DNA of 64,000 nt from Chromobacterium sp. ATCC 53434 (GCF_002848345.1 NZ_CP025429.1:1984001-2048000); one strand, 5' to 3'; shown: positions 34,686 through 44,519, counted from the first letter of the stretch. Made by a program: numbers and translations. The notes: a model not told the origin generated them from the letters alone.

Positions 34686-35078
34686 GGGCTCACCATGGAG
34701 AATTGGAGCGGCATCGTCATTCTGTAAGGATATTTTCCCGGGCGGAAATGGCAAATTGCATGGCAGGCCATGATAGCAGAGGCGACCGGCGCCTGCGTGG
34801 CGGCGGCGAAATTCCTGAGCAATATCAAACGGCAAGGCCGGCGAGGCGATTCCGTTTCGATTGGAATGGTCTGCGCGCCAAGCCTGGCGCGGCATGCGGC
34901 CCGCCGCCGCCGGGTGCAGACAAGCGCGGACCGCGTGATATACTGTGCGTTTCGTTGGGTGCGTGGTGTAACTCCGCGCAGCGCCAGGCGGGCGGGAACC
35001 AGGCAAGCGCCGGGGCCGGCAAGCGGGGCGTCGTACCGTCCCAGAAGACTACAACCTGTCACATTCGAAGGATTTAAC
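34686..35078. other. Intergenic region between the macroglobulin gene and tig
   Basis: A 393-bp gap between divergent genes. It must carry promoters for both. A TATACT box at 34939-34944 is the best -10 candidate for tig, but its -35 region (TGCAGA or GCAGAC) is weak. No tRNA, conserved small RNA or credible small coding frame was found in it. The ribosome site for tig is GAAGGA at 35067-35072. Confidence 0.4.
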
Positions 35079-36386
35079 ATGCAAGTACAGCTGGAAACTC
35101 TGAGCAATCTTGAGCGCCGCATCAATATCGCCCTGCCGATGGCCGGCATCGACGCGCAAATCGCCGAGCGCCTGAAGCGCGTGGCCCGTGGCGCCAAGAT
35201 CCAAGGTTTCCGCCCGGGCAAGGCTCCGCTGAAGATCGTGGAAATGAACTACGGTGCCCAGGTGCGTGAAGAAGTGATGGGTGAACAGGTTCAGCAAGGC
35301 TTCTACAAGGCGGTGACCGAGCAGAAGCTGCGCGTGGCGGGCTACCCGAGCTTCGAGCCGGTGGCCGCTGGCGACGACAAGGAAAGCTTCAAGTTCGCCG
35401 CCACTTTCGAAGTTTACCCGGAAGTGAAGGTCGGCGAACTGGCCGGCAAGGAAGTTGAAAAGCCGAACACCTCGATCGGCGACGCCGAAATCGAAAAAAC
35501 CATCGACATCCTGCGCAAGCAGCGCACCCGCTACAACCGCGTTGAGCGCGAAGCCGCCGAAGGCGACCGCGTGATCATCGACTTCAAGGGCGCCATCGAC
35601 GGCGTGGCCTTCGAAGGCGGCTCTTCCGAGAACTTCCCGTTCGTGCTGGGCCAGGGCCAGATGCTGGCCGAGTTCGAAGCCGGCGTCGTCGGCGCCAAGG
35701 AAGGCGACATCAAGAGCGTGGAAGTGAACTTCCCCGAGGACTACCACGGCAAGGACGTGGCCGGCAAGAAAGCCGTGTTCGAGATCCTGGTGAAGAACGT
35801 GGCCGAAGCGACGCTGCCGGAAGTGAACGAAGAGTTCGCCAAGATGCTGGGCATCGCCGAGGGCGACGTGGAGAAGATGCGCGGCGAAATCCGCAAGAAC
35901 GTCGAGCGCGAAGTGAAGCGCCGCCTGCAGGCCCGCATCAAGGAAAACGTGATGCAGGCGCTGATCGACGCCACCGAGCTGGAACTGCCGAAGGCGCTGA
36001 TCGGCCTGGAAATCGGCCGTCTGGTCGAGCAGGCTCGTCGCGACATGCAACAGCGCGGCATGAACGTCAAGGACATGCCGTTCCCGCCGGAACTGTTCAC
36101 CGCCCAGGCCGAACGCCGCGTCAAGCTGGGTCTGATCCTGTCCGAGATCGTCGAAGCCAACAAGCTGGAAGCGAAGCCGGAGCAGGTTCGCGCGATGATC
36201 ACCGAATTCGCCGACAGCTACGAGCAGCCGGACGACGTGCTGGCCTGGTACTACGAGAGCGCCGACCGTCTGGAAGGCCCGACTTCGATGGTTCTGGAAG
36301 ATAATGTGGTTGAATTTGTGCTGTCTCAGGCCAATGTAGTAGCCAAGGAGCTGTCCTTCGACGAACTGATGGGCAGTCAAGCCTGA
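35079..36386 (+). CDS. tig: Trigger factor, ribosome-associated chaperone
   Basis: A 435-residue ATP-independent chaperone and peptidyl-prolyl isomerase that binds nascent chains at the ribosome exit. The N-terminal ribosome-binding domain has the signature GFRPGKAP at about residues 44-51. The FKBP-type domain is at about 150-245 (GDRVIIDFKG, FVLGQGQML, AEFEAGVVGAKEGD), and the remainder is the helical C-terminal cradle. Codon use is strongly biased toward optimal codons, as expected for an abundant protein. It is followed by clpP, clpX and lon in the order conserved across proteobacteria. Confidence 0.96.
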   Translation: MQVQLETLSNLERRINIALPMAGIDAQIAERLKRVARGAKIQGFRPGKAPLKIVEMNYGAQVREEVMGEQVQQGFYKAVTEQKLRVAGYPSFEPVAAGDDKESFKFAATFEVYPEVKVGELAGKEVEKPNTSIGDAEIEKTIDILRKQRTRYNRVEREAAEGDRVIIDFKGAIDGVAFEGGSSENFPFVLGQGQMLAEFEAGVVGAKEGDIKSVEVNFPEDYHGKDVAGKKAVFEILVKNVAEATLPEVNEEFAKMLGIAEGDVEKMRGEIRKNVEREVKRRLQARIKENVMQALIDATELELPKALIGLEIGRLVEQARRDMQQRGMNVKDMPFPPELFTAQAERRVKLGLILSEIVEANKLEAKPEQVRAMITEFADSYEQPDDVLAWYYESADRLEGPTSMVLEDNVVEFVLSQANVVAKELSFDELMGSQA

Positions 36387-36407
36387 TAACAACTTTCGGA
36401 GTGGCCG

Positions 36408-37040
36408 ATGAAATCTATGATGGAACCGCAAGGACTGGGCCTGGTGCCCATGGTGGTGGAACAGAGCGGTCGGGGCGAGCGCGCCTATGACATCTACTCT
36501 CGCCTGCTGAAGGAACGCATCATTTTCCTGGTCGGTCCCGTCACCGACGAATCGGCCAACCTGGTTGTGGCGCAGATGCTGTTCCTGGAGTCGGAGAATC
36601 CGGACAAGGACATCCATTTCTACATCAACTCGCCGGGCGGTTCGATTACCGCCGGCATGTCGATCTACGATACGATGAACTTCATCAAGCCGGATGTCTC
36701 CACGCTGTGCATCGGGCAGGCGGCCAGCATGGGCGCCTTCCTGCTGGCGGCGGGCACCGCGGGCAAGCGCTTCGCGCTGGAGAACAGCCGGGTGATGATC
36801 CACCAGCCGCTGTTGTACGGCGGCGGCCTGTCCGGCCAGGTGACCGACATCGAGATCCATGCCCGCGAGCTGGTCAAGGTGAAGGCCAAGATGAACGAGC
36901 TGCTGGCCAAGCACTCCGGCCAGACGCTGGAGCGTGTGCAGTCCGACACCGAACGCGACAACTTCATGTCGGCGGAAGAGGCTCGCGCGTACGGCATGAT
37001 CGATAAAGTGCTGTCTTCCCGCCGGGACGTGACGGCCTAA
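36408..37040 (+). CDS. clpP: ATP-dependent Clp protease proteolytic subunit ClpP
   Basis: A 210-residue serine protease that forms the two-ring chamber receiving substrates from ClpX (and ClpA, not in the window). Catalytic Ser107 lies in ASMGAFLL and His132 in RVMIHQPL; the Asp falls in the C-terminal part (ERDNF). The start [19 protein letters not shown] gives a short propeptide before the processed N-terminus. A CGGAG ribosome site precedes ATG 36408. It lies 21 bp after tig and 16 bp before clpX, so the three are probably co-transcribed. Confidence 0.97.
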   Translation: MKSMMEPQGLGLVPMVVEQSGRGERAYDIYSRLLKERIIFLVGPVTDESANLVVAQMLFLESENPDKDIHFYINSPGGSITAGMSIYDTMNFIKPDVSTLCIGQAASMGAFLLAAGTAGKRFALENSRVMIHQPLLYGGGLSGQVTDIEIHARELVKVKAKMNELLAKHSGQTLERVQSDTERDNFMSAEEARAYGMIDKVLSSRRDVTA

Positions 37041-37056
37041 GTAGTGGAATAGGCTA

Positions 37057-38337
37057 ATGGCTGACAAAAACAGCAACGAGAAGCTTCTCTATTGCTCTTT
37101 CTGCGGAAAGAGCCAGCACGAGGTGCAGCGGCTGATCGCCGGCCCGCAGGTGTTCATTTGCAATGAATGCGTCGAGCTGTGCAACGACATCATCCGCGAG
37201 GAGCTGGAAAAGGGCAGCGGCAGCGATGTGGTGGGCAGCGCGTCCGCCGATCATCCGCTGCCGACGCCGCAGGAGATCCGCGCGGATCTGGACCAGTACA
37301 TCATCGGCCAGGACTTCGCCAAGAAGACCCTGTCGGTGGCGGTGTACAACCACTACAAGCGGCTGTACAACAAGGGCGGCAAGGACGACGTCGAACTGGC
37401 CAAGAGCAACATCCTCTTGATCGGCCCGACCGGTTCCGGCAAGACGCTGCTGGCCCAGTCGCTGGCGCGCCTGTTGGACGTGCCCTTCGTCATCGCCGAC
37501 GCCACCACGCTGACCGAGGCGGGTTATGTCGGCGAGGATGTCGAGCACATCATCCAGAAACTGCTGCAGAAGTGCGACTACGATGTGGACAAGGCCCAGC
37601 GCGGCATCGTCTACATCGACGAGATCGACAAGATCTCGCGCAAGTCTGAAAACCCGTCCATCACCCGCGACGTATCGGGCGAGGGCGTGCAGCAGGCGCT
37701 GCTGAAGCTGATCGAGGGCACGGTGGCCTCGGTGCCGCCGCAGGGCGGCCGCAAGCATCCGAACCAGGAATTCATCCAGGTGGACACCACCAACATCCTG
37801 TTCATATGCGGCGGCGCCTTCGACGGCCTGGACAAGATCGTCCGCCAGCGTTCCGAGAAGGGCGGCATCGGCTTCGGCGCCGAAGTCTCCTCCAAGGACG
37901 ACGGCAAGAGCTTGACCAAGCTGTTCCAGGAAGTGGAGCCGCAGGACATCATCCGTTTCGGCCTGATTCCCGAGCTGATCGGTCGCTTGCCGGTGCTTGC
38001 GACGCTGGAGGAACTGGACGAGGAGGCTTTGGTCTCCATCCTGACCCAGCCGAAGAACGCGCTGATCAAGCAGTACCAGAAGCTGTTCTCGCTGGAATCG
38101 GTGGACCTGGAAGTGCGTCCGTCGGCGCTGCGCGTCATCGCCAAGCAGGCGCTGGCCCGCAAGACCGGCGCCCGCGGCCTGCGGTCCATCCTGGAACGCG
38201 CGCTGCTGGACACCATGTACGAGCTGCCGTCCATGCAGGATGTGGAGAAGGTCGTCGTCGACGAGAAAGTGATCGAGAAGGGCGACAAGCCGCTTTTCAT
38301 CTACCGCGAAGAAGGCGGTGTGGCACAATCCGCCTGA
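37057..38337 (+). CDS. clpX: ATP-dependent Clp protease ATPase subunit ClpX
   Basis: A 426-residue AAA+ unfoldase. The N-terminal zinc domain has four Cys ligands (C13 and C16 in CSFC, C35 and C38 in CNEC). Walker A is GPTGSGKT at about residues 123-130, Walker B is [10 protein letters not shown], and the pore loop GYVGEDVE and the ClpP-contact loop in IGFGAEV are visible. It delivers ssrA-tagged and other substrates to ClpP. Length and order are typical. A clear intrinsic terminator follows, separating it from lon. Confidence 0.97.
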   Translation: MADKNSNEKLLYCSFCGKSQHEVQRLIAGPQVFICNECVELCNDIIREELEKGSGSDVVGSASADHPLPTPQEIRADLDQYIIGQDFAKKTLSVAVYNHYKRLYNKGGKDDVELAKSNILLIGPTGSGKTLLAQSLARLLDVPFVIADATTLTEAGYVGEDVEHIIQKLLQKCDYDVDKAQRGIVYIDEIDKISRKSENPSITRDVSGEGVQQALLKLIEGTVASVPPQGGRKHPNQEFIQVDTTNILFICGGAFDGLDKIVRQRSEKGGIGFGAEVSSKDDGKSLTKLFQEVEPQDIIRFGLIPELIGRLPVLATLEELDEEALVSILTQPKNALIKQYQKLFSLESVDLEVRPSALRVIAKQALARKTGARGLRSILERALLDTMYELPSMQDVEKVVVDEKVIEKGDKPLFIYREEGGVAQSA

Positions 38338-38357
38338 CGGCCTGGCCTGAATGTCTG

Positions 38358-38382
38358 AACCGCCCGGCAGGGCGGTTTTTTA
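38358..38382 (+). terminator. Intrinsic terminator of tig-clpP-clpX
   Basis: An 8-bp stem (AACCGCCC at 38358-38365, GGGCGGTT at 38370-38377) with loop GGCA is followed by TTTTATTTG. It lies 21 bp after the clpX stop. Confidence 0.85.
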
Positions 38383-38416
38383 TTTGTCTCCGATGTAATC
38401 TGTTTTAGTATGGGGT

Positions 38417-38442
38417 GTTGATATTCTGGCCTTGCACCCCAT
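38417..38442 (+). promoter_or_regulatory. Sigma-32-like heat-shock promoter of lon
   Basis: GTTGAT at 38417-38422 and CCCCAT at 38437-38442 are separated by 14 nt, close to the sigma-32 pattern CTTGAA, 13-15 nt, CCCCAT. The site lies 38 nt before the lon start and after the clpX terminator. lon is a known sigma-32 target in E. coli. The -10 match is exact and the -35 match is partial. Confidence 0.5.
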
Positions 38443-38480
38443 TTTCCAAGCATTGTTTCCCCAAGCTAAGGTTAGGTGAT

Positions 38481-40895
38481 ATGCCGCAACCCGCAGAAAT
38501 CAGAGAAGAGACCACGCTGCCGCTGTTGCCGCTGCGCGATGTGGTGGTCTTCCCGCACATGGTCATCCCGCTGTTCGTCGGGCGGGCCAAATCGATCCGT
38601 GCGCTGGAACTGGCGATGGACGAAGGCAAGCAGATCCTGCTGGTGGCGCAGCGTTCGGCCTCCAAGGACGAGCCGTCCGCCGAGGACCTGTACGGCGTCG
38701 GCACCATCGCGACGGTGCTGCAGATGCTCAAACTGCCCGACGGCACCGTCAAGGTGCTGGTCGAGGGCCGCCAGCGCGCCACCATCAACGAGGTTGGCGA
38801 GGAGGACGGCTGCTTCGTCGCCGAGTTCGCGCCGCTGTCCAGCGAGCTGGAAGAATCCAACGAGACCGAGGCGATGCGGCGCGCGCTGCTTGCCCAGTTC
38901 GAGCAGTACGTCAAGCTGAACAAGAAGATCCCGCCCGAGGTGCTGAACTCGCTGGCCGGCATCGATCGCGCCGGCCGGATGGCCGACAGCATCATCGCCC
39001 ACCTGCCGCTGAAGCTGGAGCAGAAGCAGGAAGTGCTGGAGATGTTCGACGTGGCGACGCGCCTCGAGCATCTGATGTCGCAGCTGGAGGGCGAGATCGA
39101 CATCCTGCAGGTGGAAAAGCGCATCCGCGGCCGCGTCAAGCGCCAGATGGAGAAGAGCCAGCGCGAGTACTACCTGAACGAGCAGGTCAAGGCCATCCAG
39201 AAAGAGCTGGGCGAGATGGACGAGGCCAGCGACCTCGACGAGCTGGAGCGCCGCATCAAGGTCGCCGGCATGAGCAAGGAAGGCCGCGAAAAGGCGCAGT
39301 CCGAGCTGAAGAAGCTGCGGATGATGTCGCCAATGTCGGCCGAGGCAACCGTGGTGCGCAACTACATCGACACGCTGCTCGATCTGCCGTGGAAGCGGAA
39401 GACCAAGATCAGCAAGGATGTGGCCGCCGCCGAAGCGGTGCTGGACGAGGATCACTTCGGCCTGGAGAAGGTCAAGGAACGCATTCTGGAGTATCTGGCG
39501 GTCCAGCAGCGCGTCGATCGCCTGAAGGCGCCGATACTGTGCCTGGTCGGGCCGCCGGGCGTCGGCAAGACCTCGCTGGGCCAGTCGCTGGCCCGCGCGA
39601 CCAACCGCAAGTTCGTGCGGATGGCGCTGGGCGGCGTGCGCGACGAATCCGAGATTCGCGGCCACCGGCGCACCTATATCGGCTCGATGCCGGGCAAGGT
39701 GCTGCAGAACATGTCCAAGGTCGGCGTCAAGAACCCGCTGTTCCTGCTGGACGAAGTCGACAAGATGGGCGCCGATTTCCGCGGCGATCCGTCGTCGGCG
39801 CTGCTGGAGGTGCTGGATCCGGAGCAGAACCACGCCTTCATCGACCATTACGCCGAGGTCGAGTACGACCTGTCCGACGTGATGTTCGTCGCGACCGCCA
39901 ATTCGCTGAATATTCCGCCGGCGCTGCTCGACCGGATGGAAATCATTCGTCTTTCCGGCTATACCGAGGACGAAAAGGTCAATATCGCGCTGAAGTACCT
40001 GTTGCCGAAGCAGATAGAGGCCAATGGCGTGCGCGAAGGCGAACTGGTGGTGCAGGAGTCCGCGATCCGCGATATCGTACGCTACTACACCCGCGAGGCC
40101 GGCGTGCGCAGCCTGGACCGCGAAGTGGCCAAGATCTGCCGCAAGGTGGTGACCGGCGCCTTGCTAAAACCGGCCAGGACGGGCAAGGTGACGGTGTCGG
40201 CCAAGAATCTGGACAAGTATCTGGGCGTGCGGCGCTTCGACTACGGCCTGGCCGAAGAAGAAAACCGCATCGGTCAGGTCACAGGTCTGGCGTGGACCGA
40301 GGTCGGCGGCGAGTTGCTGACGATAGAGGCGGTGTCGCTGCCGGGCAAGGGCAATATCGTTCGCACCGGCCAGCTGGGCGAAGTGATGCAGGAGTCGATC
40401 ACCGCGGCGATGAGCGTGGTGCGCAGCAGGGCGAGAAGCCTGGGCATCAAGCCGGACTTCTACGAGAAGAGCGACATGCACATCCACGTGCCGGAAGGCG
40501 CGACGCCGAAGGACGGCCCGAGCGCGGGCATCGCGATGACCACGGCCATCGTGTCGGTGCTGACCGGCATTCCGGTGCGCGCCGATGTGGCGATGACCGG
40601 CGAGATCACGCTGCGCGGCGAGGTGCTGCCGATCGGCGGTCTGAAGGAAAAGTTGCTGGCTGCGCATCGCGGCGGTATCCGCCACGTGCTGATCCCCAAA
40701 GGGAACGAAAAGGACCTGGCGGAGATTCCGGCCAACATCAAGCAGAAGCTGGAGATCCACCCCGTCAAGTGGATTGACGAGGTGCTGGCGCTGGCGCTGG
40801 AGCGCCAACCGGAGGAATTGTCGCAAGAAGAACAGTCTGGCGATATTCCGCCGTCGCAGGACGCGGGCAGTGGCGTGTCGGTTTTGAAGCATTAA
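38481..40895 (+). CDS. lon: ATP-dependent Lon protease
   Basis: An 804-residue AAA+ serine protease that degrades misfolded proteins and specific regulators in the cytosol. It has an N-terminal substrate-binding domain (about 10-205, [15 protein letters not shown]), a coiled-coil linker, and the ATPase with Walker A GPPGVGKT at about 357 and Walker B FLLDEVDK. The protease domain has catalytic Ser681 in DGPSAGIA and the Lys at about 722-724 in [11 protein letters not shown] 38481 gives the usual LonA N-terminus; an in-frame TTG upstream would overlap the promoter. It is followed by hupB, as in many proteobacteria. Confidence 0.97.
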   Translation: MPQPAEIREETTLPLLPLRDVVVFPHMVIPLFVGRAKSIRALELAMDEGKQILLVAQRSASKDEPSAEDLYGVGTIATVLQMLKLPDGTVKVLVEGRQRATINEVGEEDGCFVAEFAPLSSELEESNETEAMRRALLAQFEQYVKLNKKIPPEVLNSLAGIDRAGRMADSIIAHLPLKLEQKQEVLEMFDVATRLEHLMSQLEGEIDILQVEKRIRGRVKRQMEKSQREYYLNEQVKAIQKELGEMDEASDLDELERRIKVAGMSKEGREKAQSELKKLRMMSPMSAEATVVRNYIDTLLDLPWKRKTKISKDVAAAEAVLDEDHFGLEKVKERILEYLAVQQRVDRLKAPILCLVGPPGVGKTSLGQSLARATNRKFVRMALGGVRDESEIRGHRRTYIGSMPGKVLQNMSKVGVKNPLFLLDEVDKMGADFRGDPSSALLEVLDPEQNHAFIDHYAEVEYDLSDVMFVATANSLNIPPALLDRMEIIRLSGYTEDEKVNIALKYLLPKQIEANGVREGELVVQESAIRDIVRYYTREAGVRSLDREVAKICRKVVTGALLKPARTGKVTVSAKNLDKYLGVRRFDYGLAEEENRIGQVTGLAWTEVGGELLTIEAVSLPGKGNIVRTGQLGEVMQESITAAMSVVRSRARSLGIKPDFYEKSDMHIHVPEGATPKDGPSAGIAMTTAIVSVLTGIPVRADVAMTGEITLRGEVLPIGGLKEKLLAAHRGGIRHVLIPKGNEKDLAEIPANIKQKLEIHPVKWIDEVLALALERQPEELSQEEQSGDIPPSQDAGSGVSVLKH

Positions 40896-40985
40896 GAATC
40901 ATGGCCTTACCGAAGCTGTGAATATCTTGTGTTTTCGCGGCTTCCAATCGTGCTTGCAAATTAGCAAAACACCCGTGGAAGCCGC

Positions 40986-41015
40986 TTGACACAAGGATTT
41001 CCGCCTTGCTATAAA
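40986..41015 (+). promoter_or_regulatory. Sigma-70 promoter of hupB
   Basis: A consensus -35 box TTGACA (40986-40991) and a near-consensus -10 box TATAAA (41010-41015) are separated by 18 nt. They lie 54 nt upstream of the hupB start, in an AT-richer gap between lon and hupB. This is among the strongest promoter matches in the window and fits an abundant DNA-binding protein. Confidence 0.75.
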
Positions 41016-41068
41016 GCAAGCGTTTTTATCCGAATTACGTAGACCGAGAACGACGAAAGGGGACTTAC

Positions 41069-41338
41069 GTGAACAAGTCTGAACTGATTGACGCCATCGC
41101 GGCTGAAGCCGATATTTCCAAGGCTGCTGCCGCCAAGGCACTGGACGGCATGGTTGCTGCCGTTACCGATGCCCTGAAAAAAGGCGATACCGTGACTCTG
41201 GTGGGTTTTGGCACCTTCTATGTGGGCGAGCGCGCCGAGCGCAGCGGCCGCAATCCGAAGACCGGCGCCACCATCAAGATCCCGGCTGCACGTTCTCCGA
41301 AGTTCCGTGCTGGCAAGGCACTGAAAGACGCGCTATAA
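41069..41338 (+). CDS. hupB: DNA-binding protein HU-beta
   Basis: An 89-residue nucleoid protein that bends and compacts DNA non-specifically. The HU/IHF signature is clear: [32 protein letters not shown], and the DNA-binding arm [20 protein letters not shown] (residues about 55-75), with the Pro at the arm tip. The start is GTG 41069, preceded by AAAGGGGA. It has a strong promoter upstream. The stop lies 48 bp before a tRNA pair, so transcription may read into the tRNAs. Confidence 0.97.
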   Translation: MNKSELIDAIAAEADISKAAAAKALDGMVAAVTDALKKGDTVTLVGFGTFYVGERAERSGRNPKTGATIKIPAARSPKFRAGKALKDAL

Positions 41339-41386
41339 TCGGCGGCCTTGTCGGAGCCTGATTTCGGTCGGGCCGGCAAGGCAGAG

Positions 41387-41462
41387 GGGCGTTTAGCTCA
41401 GTTGGTAGAGCGTCTGCCTTACAAGCAGAATGTCGGCGGTTCGACTCCGTCAACGCCCACCA
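41387..41462 (+). tRNA. tRNA-Val (anticodon TAC)
   Basis: A 76-nt cloverleaf with encoded CCA. The acceptor stem GGGCGTT pairs with AACGCCC. The D arm is GCTCAGTTGGTAGAGC. The anticodon stem TCTGC/GCAGA encloses loop CTTACAA with anticodon TAC, and the T arm contains GGTTCGACTCC. It follows hupB by 48 bp and is 6 bp before tRNA-Asp. Confidence 0.97.
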
Positions 41463-41468
41463 CGGTAC

Positions 41469-41545
41469 GGAGTGGTAGTTCAGTTGGTCAGAATACCGGC
41501 CTGTCACGCCGGGGGTCGCGGGTTCGAGCCCCGTCCACTCCGCCA
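41469..41545 (+). tRNA. tRNA-Asp (anticodon GTC)
   Basis: A 77-nt cloverleaf with encoded CCA. The acceptor stem GGAGTGG pairs with CCACTCC and the discriminator base is G. The anticodon stem CCGGC/GCCGG encloses loop CTGTCAC with anticodon GTC, and the T loop is GGTTCGAGCCC. The Val-Asp pair ends at a strong terminator. Confidence 0.97.
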
Positions 41546-41557
41546 AATACACGAGAG

Positions 41558-41593
41558 AAGGTGAACCGGTTCAACGCGTTCACCTTTTTTTTT
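41558..41593 (+). terminator. Intrinsic terminator after the tRNA pair
   Basis: A 9-bp stem (AAGGTGAAC at 41558-41566, GTTCACCTT at 41578-41586) is followed by seven further T residues. It ends the hupB/tRNA transcript 13 nt after tRNA-Asp and lies 25 bp before ppiD. Confidence 0.92.
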
Positions 41594-41618
41594 ACAGGGG
41601 TGGCTTTAGCCAATCGTC

Positions 41619-43457
41619 ATGTTCGAGTTTGTCCAGAACAACAAAACCGTTATCCAAGTGATCCTGGGCGCTGTGGCCCTGACCTTCGTCGGCTTCGGCG
41701 TCAGCAGCTATACCAGCGCGACCGACGATCCCTATCTGGTCAAGGTGGGCGATTCCAAGATCTATAAGCGCGACCTTGATCGCGCGCTGGAAGGGCAGCC
41801 CGGCGATCCGGCCACCCGTCAGTCGATGCTGGAAAACATGATCCGGCGCGAACTGCTGCTGGCCGACGCCCGCGCCCACGGCGCGGTGGTCAGCCCGGCG
41901 CAGCTGCACAAATTCATCTCCGCGATTCCGCTGTTCCAGCAGGACGGCCAGTTCAGCCAGGAGCGGTATCGCGAATTCCTGAACAACCGTTATCCGTCGG
42001 CCGAGGCCTTCGAGGCCGAGGTCGGCCGCGATCTGCTGGTGCAGAGCCAGCTGAGCGGCGTCGCCGGCACCCAGTTCGTCGCCAACACGGTGGTCAACCG
42101 CGTCGCCGCGCTGATGGGCGAGGGCCGCGAGTTGCAGACGCTGCTGCTGAAGCCGTCCGACTTCGCCGCCGAGGTGAAGACCGACGACGCCGCGATCAAG
42201 GCCTATTACGACGCCAACGCCAAGCGTTTCGTCACGCCGGAGCAGATCAAGCTGGACTACGTGGTGCTGTCGCAGGACGCGCTGGCGCAGAGCGTCAAGA
42301 TCAGCGACGCCGACGCGCAGAAGTACTATAAGCAGCACAAGGCCGATCTGGCCGGCGAACAGCGCCGCGCCTCGCACATCCTGCTGACGGTGGCCAAGGG
42401 CGCCAAGCCGGAGCAGAAGGCCAAGGTCAAGGCCGAGGCCGAGGCCATTCTGAAAGAGGTTCGCGCCAATCCGGCCAAGTTCGCCGAACTGGCCAAGGCC
42501 AAGTCGCAGGACCCGGGCTCGGCCGAGAAGGGCGGCGACCTGGGCTTCTTCGGCCACGGCATGATGGTCAAGCCGTTCGACGACGCGGTGTTCAAGCTGA
42601 AGCCGGGCCAGATCAGCGATCTGGTGGAGACCGAGTACGGCTTCCACATCATCCGCCTGGACGAGATCAAGGCGCAGGACTTCGCCGAGGTGAAGTCGGC
42701 CGTCGTCGACAAGCTGCAGAAGCAGAAGGCCGGCGCGCTGTTCCGCGAGCAGGCCGAGAAGCTGAACGAGGTGTCCTACCAGCAGGCCGATTCGCTGAAG
42801 GGCGTCGTCGACGCGCTGAAGCTCGAGGTCAAGCATTCCGGTTGGATCCAGCGCAATCAGCCGTCGCAGGACGAGGTGTTGAGCAACGCCAAGCTGCTGA
42901 CCGCGGTCTTCGGCGACGACGTGCTGAAGAAGAAGCACAATAGCGAGTCGATCGATATCGGCGGCGGTCGCCTGGTGGTGGCGCGCGTCGCCGAGCATCA
43001 ACCGGAGCACCAGCAGGCCATCGCCGAAGTGCGCGATCAGATCAAGAGCGAGCTGATCGCCCGCGAAGGCGCGAAGCTGGCCGAGAAGAAGGGCCAGGCG
43101 TTGTTGGCCGAGCTGAAGGCGGGCAAGGGCGTGGACGCGCAGAAGTGGAGCGCTTCCGCCACCGTTTCGCGCCGCGCCGCCGCCGGCATGCCGGCCGCCG
43201 ACGTCCGCGCCGTCTTCGCCGTGCCGGCCGGCAAGCTGCCGGCCTTCGCCGGCGTGCGCCACGATGCCGGCGACTACGCGGTCTATCGCGTCAACAAGGT
43301 GATCCCGGCGCCGGCGATCAACGACGCCGACCGCGCGCAACTGGGTGGCCTGTTGGGCGAGATCAGCGCCAACGCGCAGCTGACCGGCTATCTGAAGGCG
43401 CTGCGCGAGAAGTATCCGGTCACCGCCGGCAAGCAGTCGCTGAGCGACGCCAACTGA
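41619..43457 (+). CDS. ppiD: Periplasmic chaperone/peptidyl-prolyl isomerase PpiD
   Basis: A 612-residue protein anchored in the inner membrane by one N-terminal helix (about residues 12-32, VIQVILGAVALTFVGFGVSS), with the rest in the periplasm. A SurA-like N-terminal region precedes a parvulin (PpiC) domain at about 245-355 (RRASHILLTVAKG, KGGDLGFFGHGMMVKPFDDA, YGFHIIRLDE). A long helical C-terminal part follows. PpiD assists proteins emerging from the Sec translocon. Its place after hupB is conserved in proteobacteria. The spacing leaves only the terminator and a short leader as promoter space. Confidence 0.93.
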   Translation: MFEFVQNNKTVIQVILGAVALTFVGFGVSSYTSATDDPYLVKVGDSKIYKRDLDRALEGQPGDPATRQSMLENMIRRELLLADARAHGAVVSPAQLHKFISAIPLFQQDGQFSQERYREFLNNRYPSAEAFEAEVGRDLLVQSQLSGVAGTQFVANTVVNRVAALMGEGRELQTLLLKPSDFAAEVKTDDAAIKAYYDANAKRFVTPEQIKLDYVVLSQDALAQSVKISDADAQKYYKQHKADLAGEQRRASHILLTVAKGAKPEQKAKVKAEAEAILKEVRANPAKFAELAKAKSQDPGSAEKGGDLGFFGHGMMVKPFDDAVFKLKPGQISDLVETEYGFHIIRLDEIKAQDFAEVKSAVVDKLQKQKAGALFREQAEKLNEVSYQQADSLKGVVDALKLEVKHSGWIQRNQPSQDEVLSNAKLLTAVFGDDVLKKKHNSESIDIGGGRLVVARVAEHQPEHQQAIAEVRDQIKSELIAREGAKLAEKKGQALLAELKAGKGVDAQKWSASATVSRRAAAGMPAADVRAVFAVPAGKLPAFAGVRHDAGDYAVYRVNKVIPAPAINDADRAQLGGLLGEISANAQLTGYLKALREKYPVTAGKQSLSDAN

Positions 43458-43477
43458 TCCGGACCCGTCCGGACGCC

Positions 43478-43504
43478 AAGCCCCGCCCAGGCGGGGCTTT
43501 TTGC
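43478..43504 (+). terminator. Intrinsic terminator of ppiD
   Basis: A 10-bp perfect stem (AAGCCCCGCC at 43478-43487, GGCGGGGCTT at 43490-43499) with a 2-nt loop is followed by TTTTGC. It lies 20 bp after the ppiD stop and just before the convergent LysR gene. Confidence 0.85.
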
Positions 43505-43506
43505 AT

Positions 43507-44430
43507 TCAGCGCGGCGGGTAGCGGCCGAAGCCGCGCGAGCCGGCTTCCTGGCGCAGCGCGTCCAGCAGCAGCCTGGCCTTGCGCGGTATCGCGCGGCCG
43601 GCGAAAACCGCGTGCATCTGCGGGTCGTCGCCCTGGCTGGAGACGATGCGGTAGTCCGGGCAGAGTCGGACCAGCTCGCCTCGGGCGACCAGCGGCTCGG
43701 CCAGCCAGTCGCCGAGCCGGCCGACGCCCATGCCGGCCAGCAGCGCCTCCAGCACGCCGTTGCCGGAGTTGCTGCGGTGCCAGGCGGTGAGGTTCAGGCT
43801 GACGGTTTCGTCGCCGCCGACGAAGTTCCACGCCTTCAGCACCCGCGGCGCCGTGTGTATCACCACCCGGTGCTGCGGCAGCTCGCGCGGATGGGTCGGC
43901 GCGCCGTGGCGGCCGACATAGGCCGGGCTGGCGTACAGGTGGCGGCGGTAGTCCCACAGCGGCAGGCCGATCAGCTCGCTGGACGCCGGGAAGGCGCCGC
44001 GTATCGCGAAATCCAGCTTCTCGCGTATCGGCTCCAGTATCGAATCGCTGTACAGCACTTCGAAGCGCAGGCCGGGGTTGTCGTCGGCCAGCCGCGCCAG
44101 CGCTTCGGGCAGCAGACGGCGGCCCAGCGTCTCCGGCGCCGAGAAACGCAGCAGGCCGCGCGGCGCGCCGGCCTGCTGGCTCAACTCCTCCTCGGCCTGC
44201 TGCTGCAGGTCCAGCATCTGGCGGGCGACCGGATAATAGGCCTCGCCGGCCATTGTCAGCTCCACCTGCTTGCTGGAGCGGGCCAGCAGCATCGTGCCCA
44301 GCTCCTCCTCCAGCGCCTGCAGCGCGCGGGTGGCGCTGCTGGGCGAGGTGCCCAGGCGGCGGGCGGCGGCGACGAAGCTTTTCTGCTCCACCACCGCGCA
44401 GAACACCCGTATTCCCCATAGCGGCTTCAT
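43507..44430 (-). CDS. LysR-type transcriptional regulator
   Basis: A 307-residue regulator. The N-terminal helix-turn-helix (FCAVVEQKSFVAAARRLGTS, SSATRALQALEEELG) covers residues about 8-60, followed by an effector domain of the CrgA/DmlR-like type (GLLRFSAPETLGRRLL, DFAIRGAFPASSELIG). The inducer is unknown. It diverges from the TauE/SafE permease gene; the 89-bp gap contains a perfect 9-bp inverted repeat that fits a LysR operator, so it probably controls that permease and itself. Confidence 0.87.
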   Translation of the reverse strand: MKPLWGIRVFCAVVEQKSFVAAARRLGTSPSSATRALQALEEELGTMLLARSSKQVELTMAGEAYYPVARQMLDLQQQAEEELSQQAGAPRGLLRFSAPETLGRRLLPEALARLADDNPGLRFEVLYSDSILEPIREKLDFAIRGAFPASSELIGLPLWDYRRHLYASPAYVGRHGAPTHPRELPQHRVVIHTAPRVLKAWNFVGGDETVSLNLTAWHRSNSGNGVLEALLAGMGVGRLGDWLAEPLVARGELVRLCPDYRIVSSQGDDPQMHAVFAGRAIPRKARLLLDALRQEAGSRGFGRYPPR

Positions 44431-44439
44431 GACGACTCC

Positions 44440-44462
44440 AATATTGCGTATTTCGCAATATT
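44440..44462. promoter_or_regulatory. Candidate LysR operator between regulator and permease genes
   Basis: A perfect 9-bp inverted repeat AATATTGCG (44440-44448) and CGCAATATT (44454-44462) with a 5-nt AT-rich spacer. It contains a T-N11-A core (ATTGCG-TATTT-CGCAAT), the LysR box pattern. It begins 9 bp from the regulator start codon. A second, shorter repeat ATTGC-AA-GCAAT follows just downstream. Confidence 0.6.
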
Positions 44463-44519
44463 ACATTGCAAGCAATCGTTCCAGCCAGAACGTACAATGC
44501 GCATGAAGGAGAAATGACG

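Noticed and set aside
29499..34727. A plus-strand open frame of about 1740 codons antisense to the macroglobulin gene
   Set aside because: It mirrors the GC-rich coding strand, has no domain motifs and is rich in Gln, Arg, His and Ala, as expected of an antisense shadow. The minus-strand gene has a signal peptide, CLEQ thioester motif and terminator.
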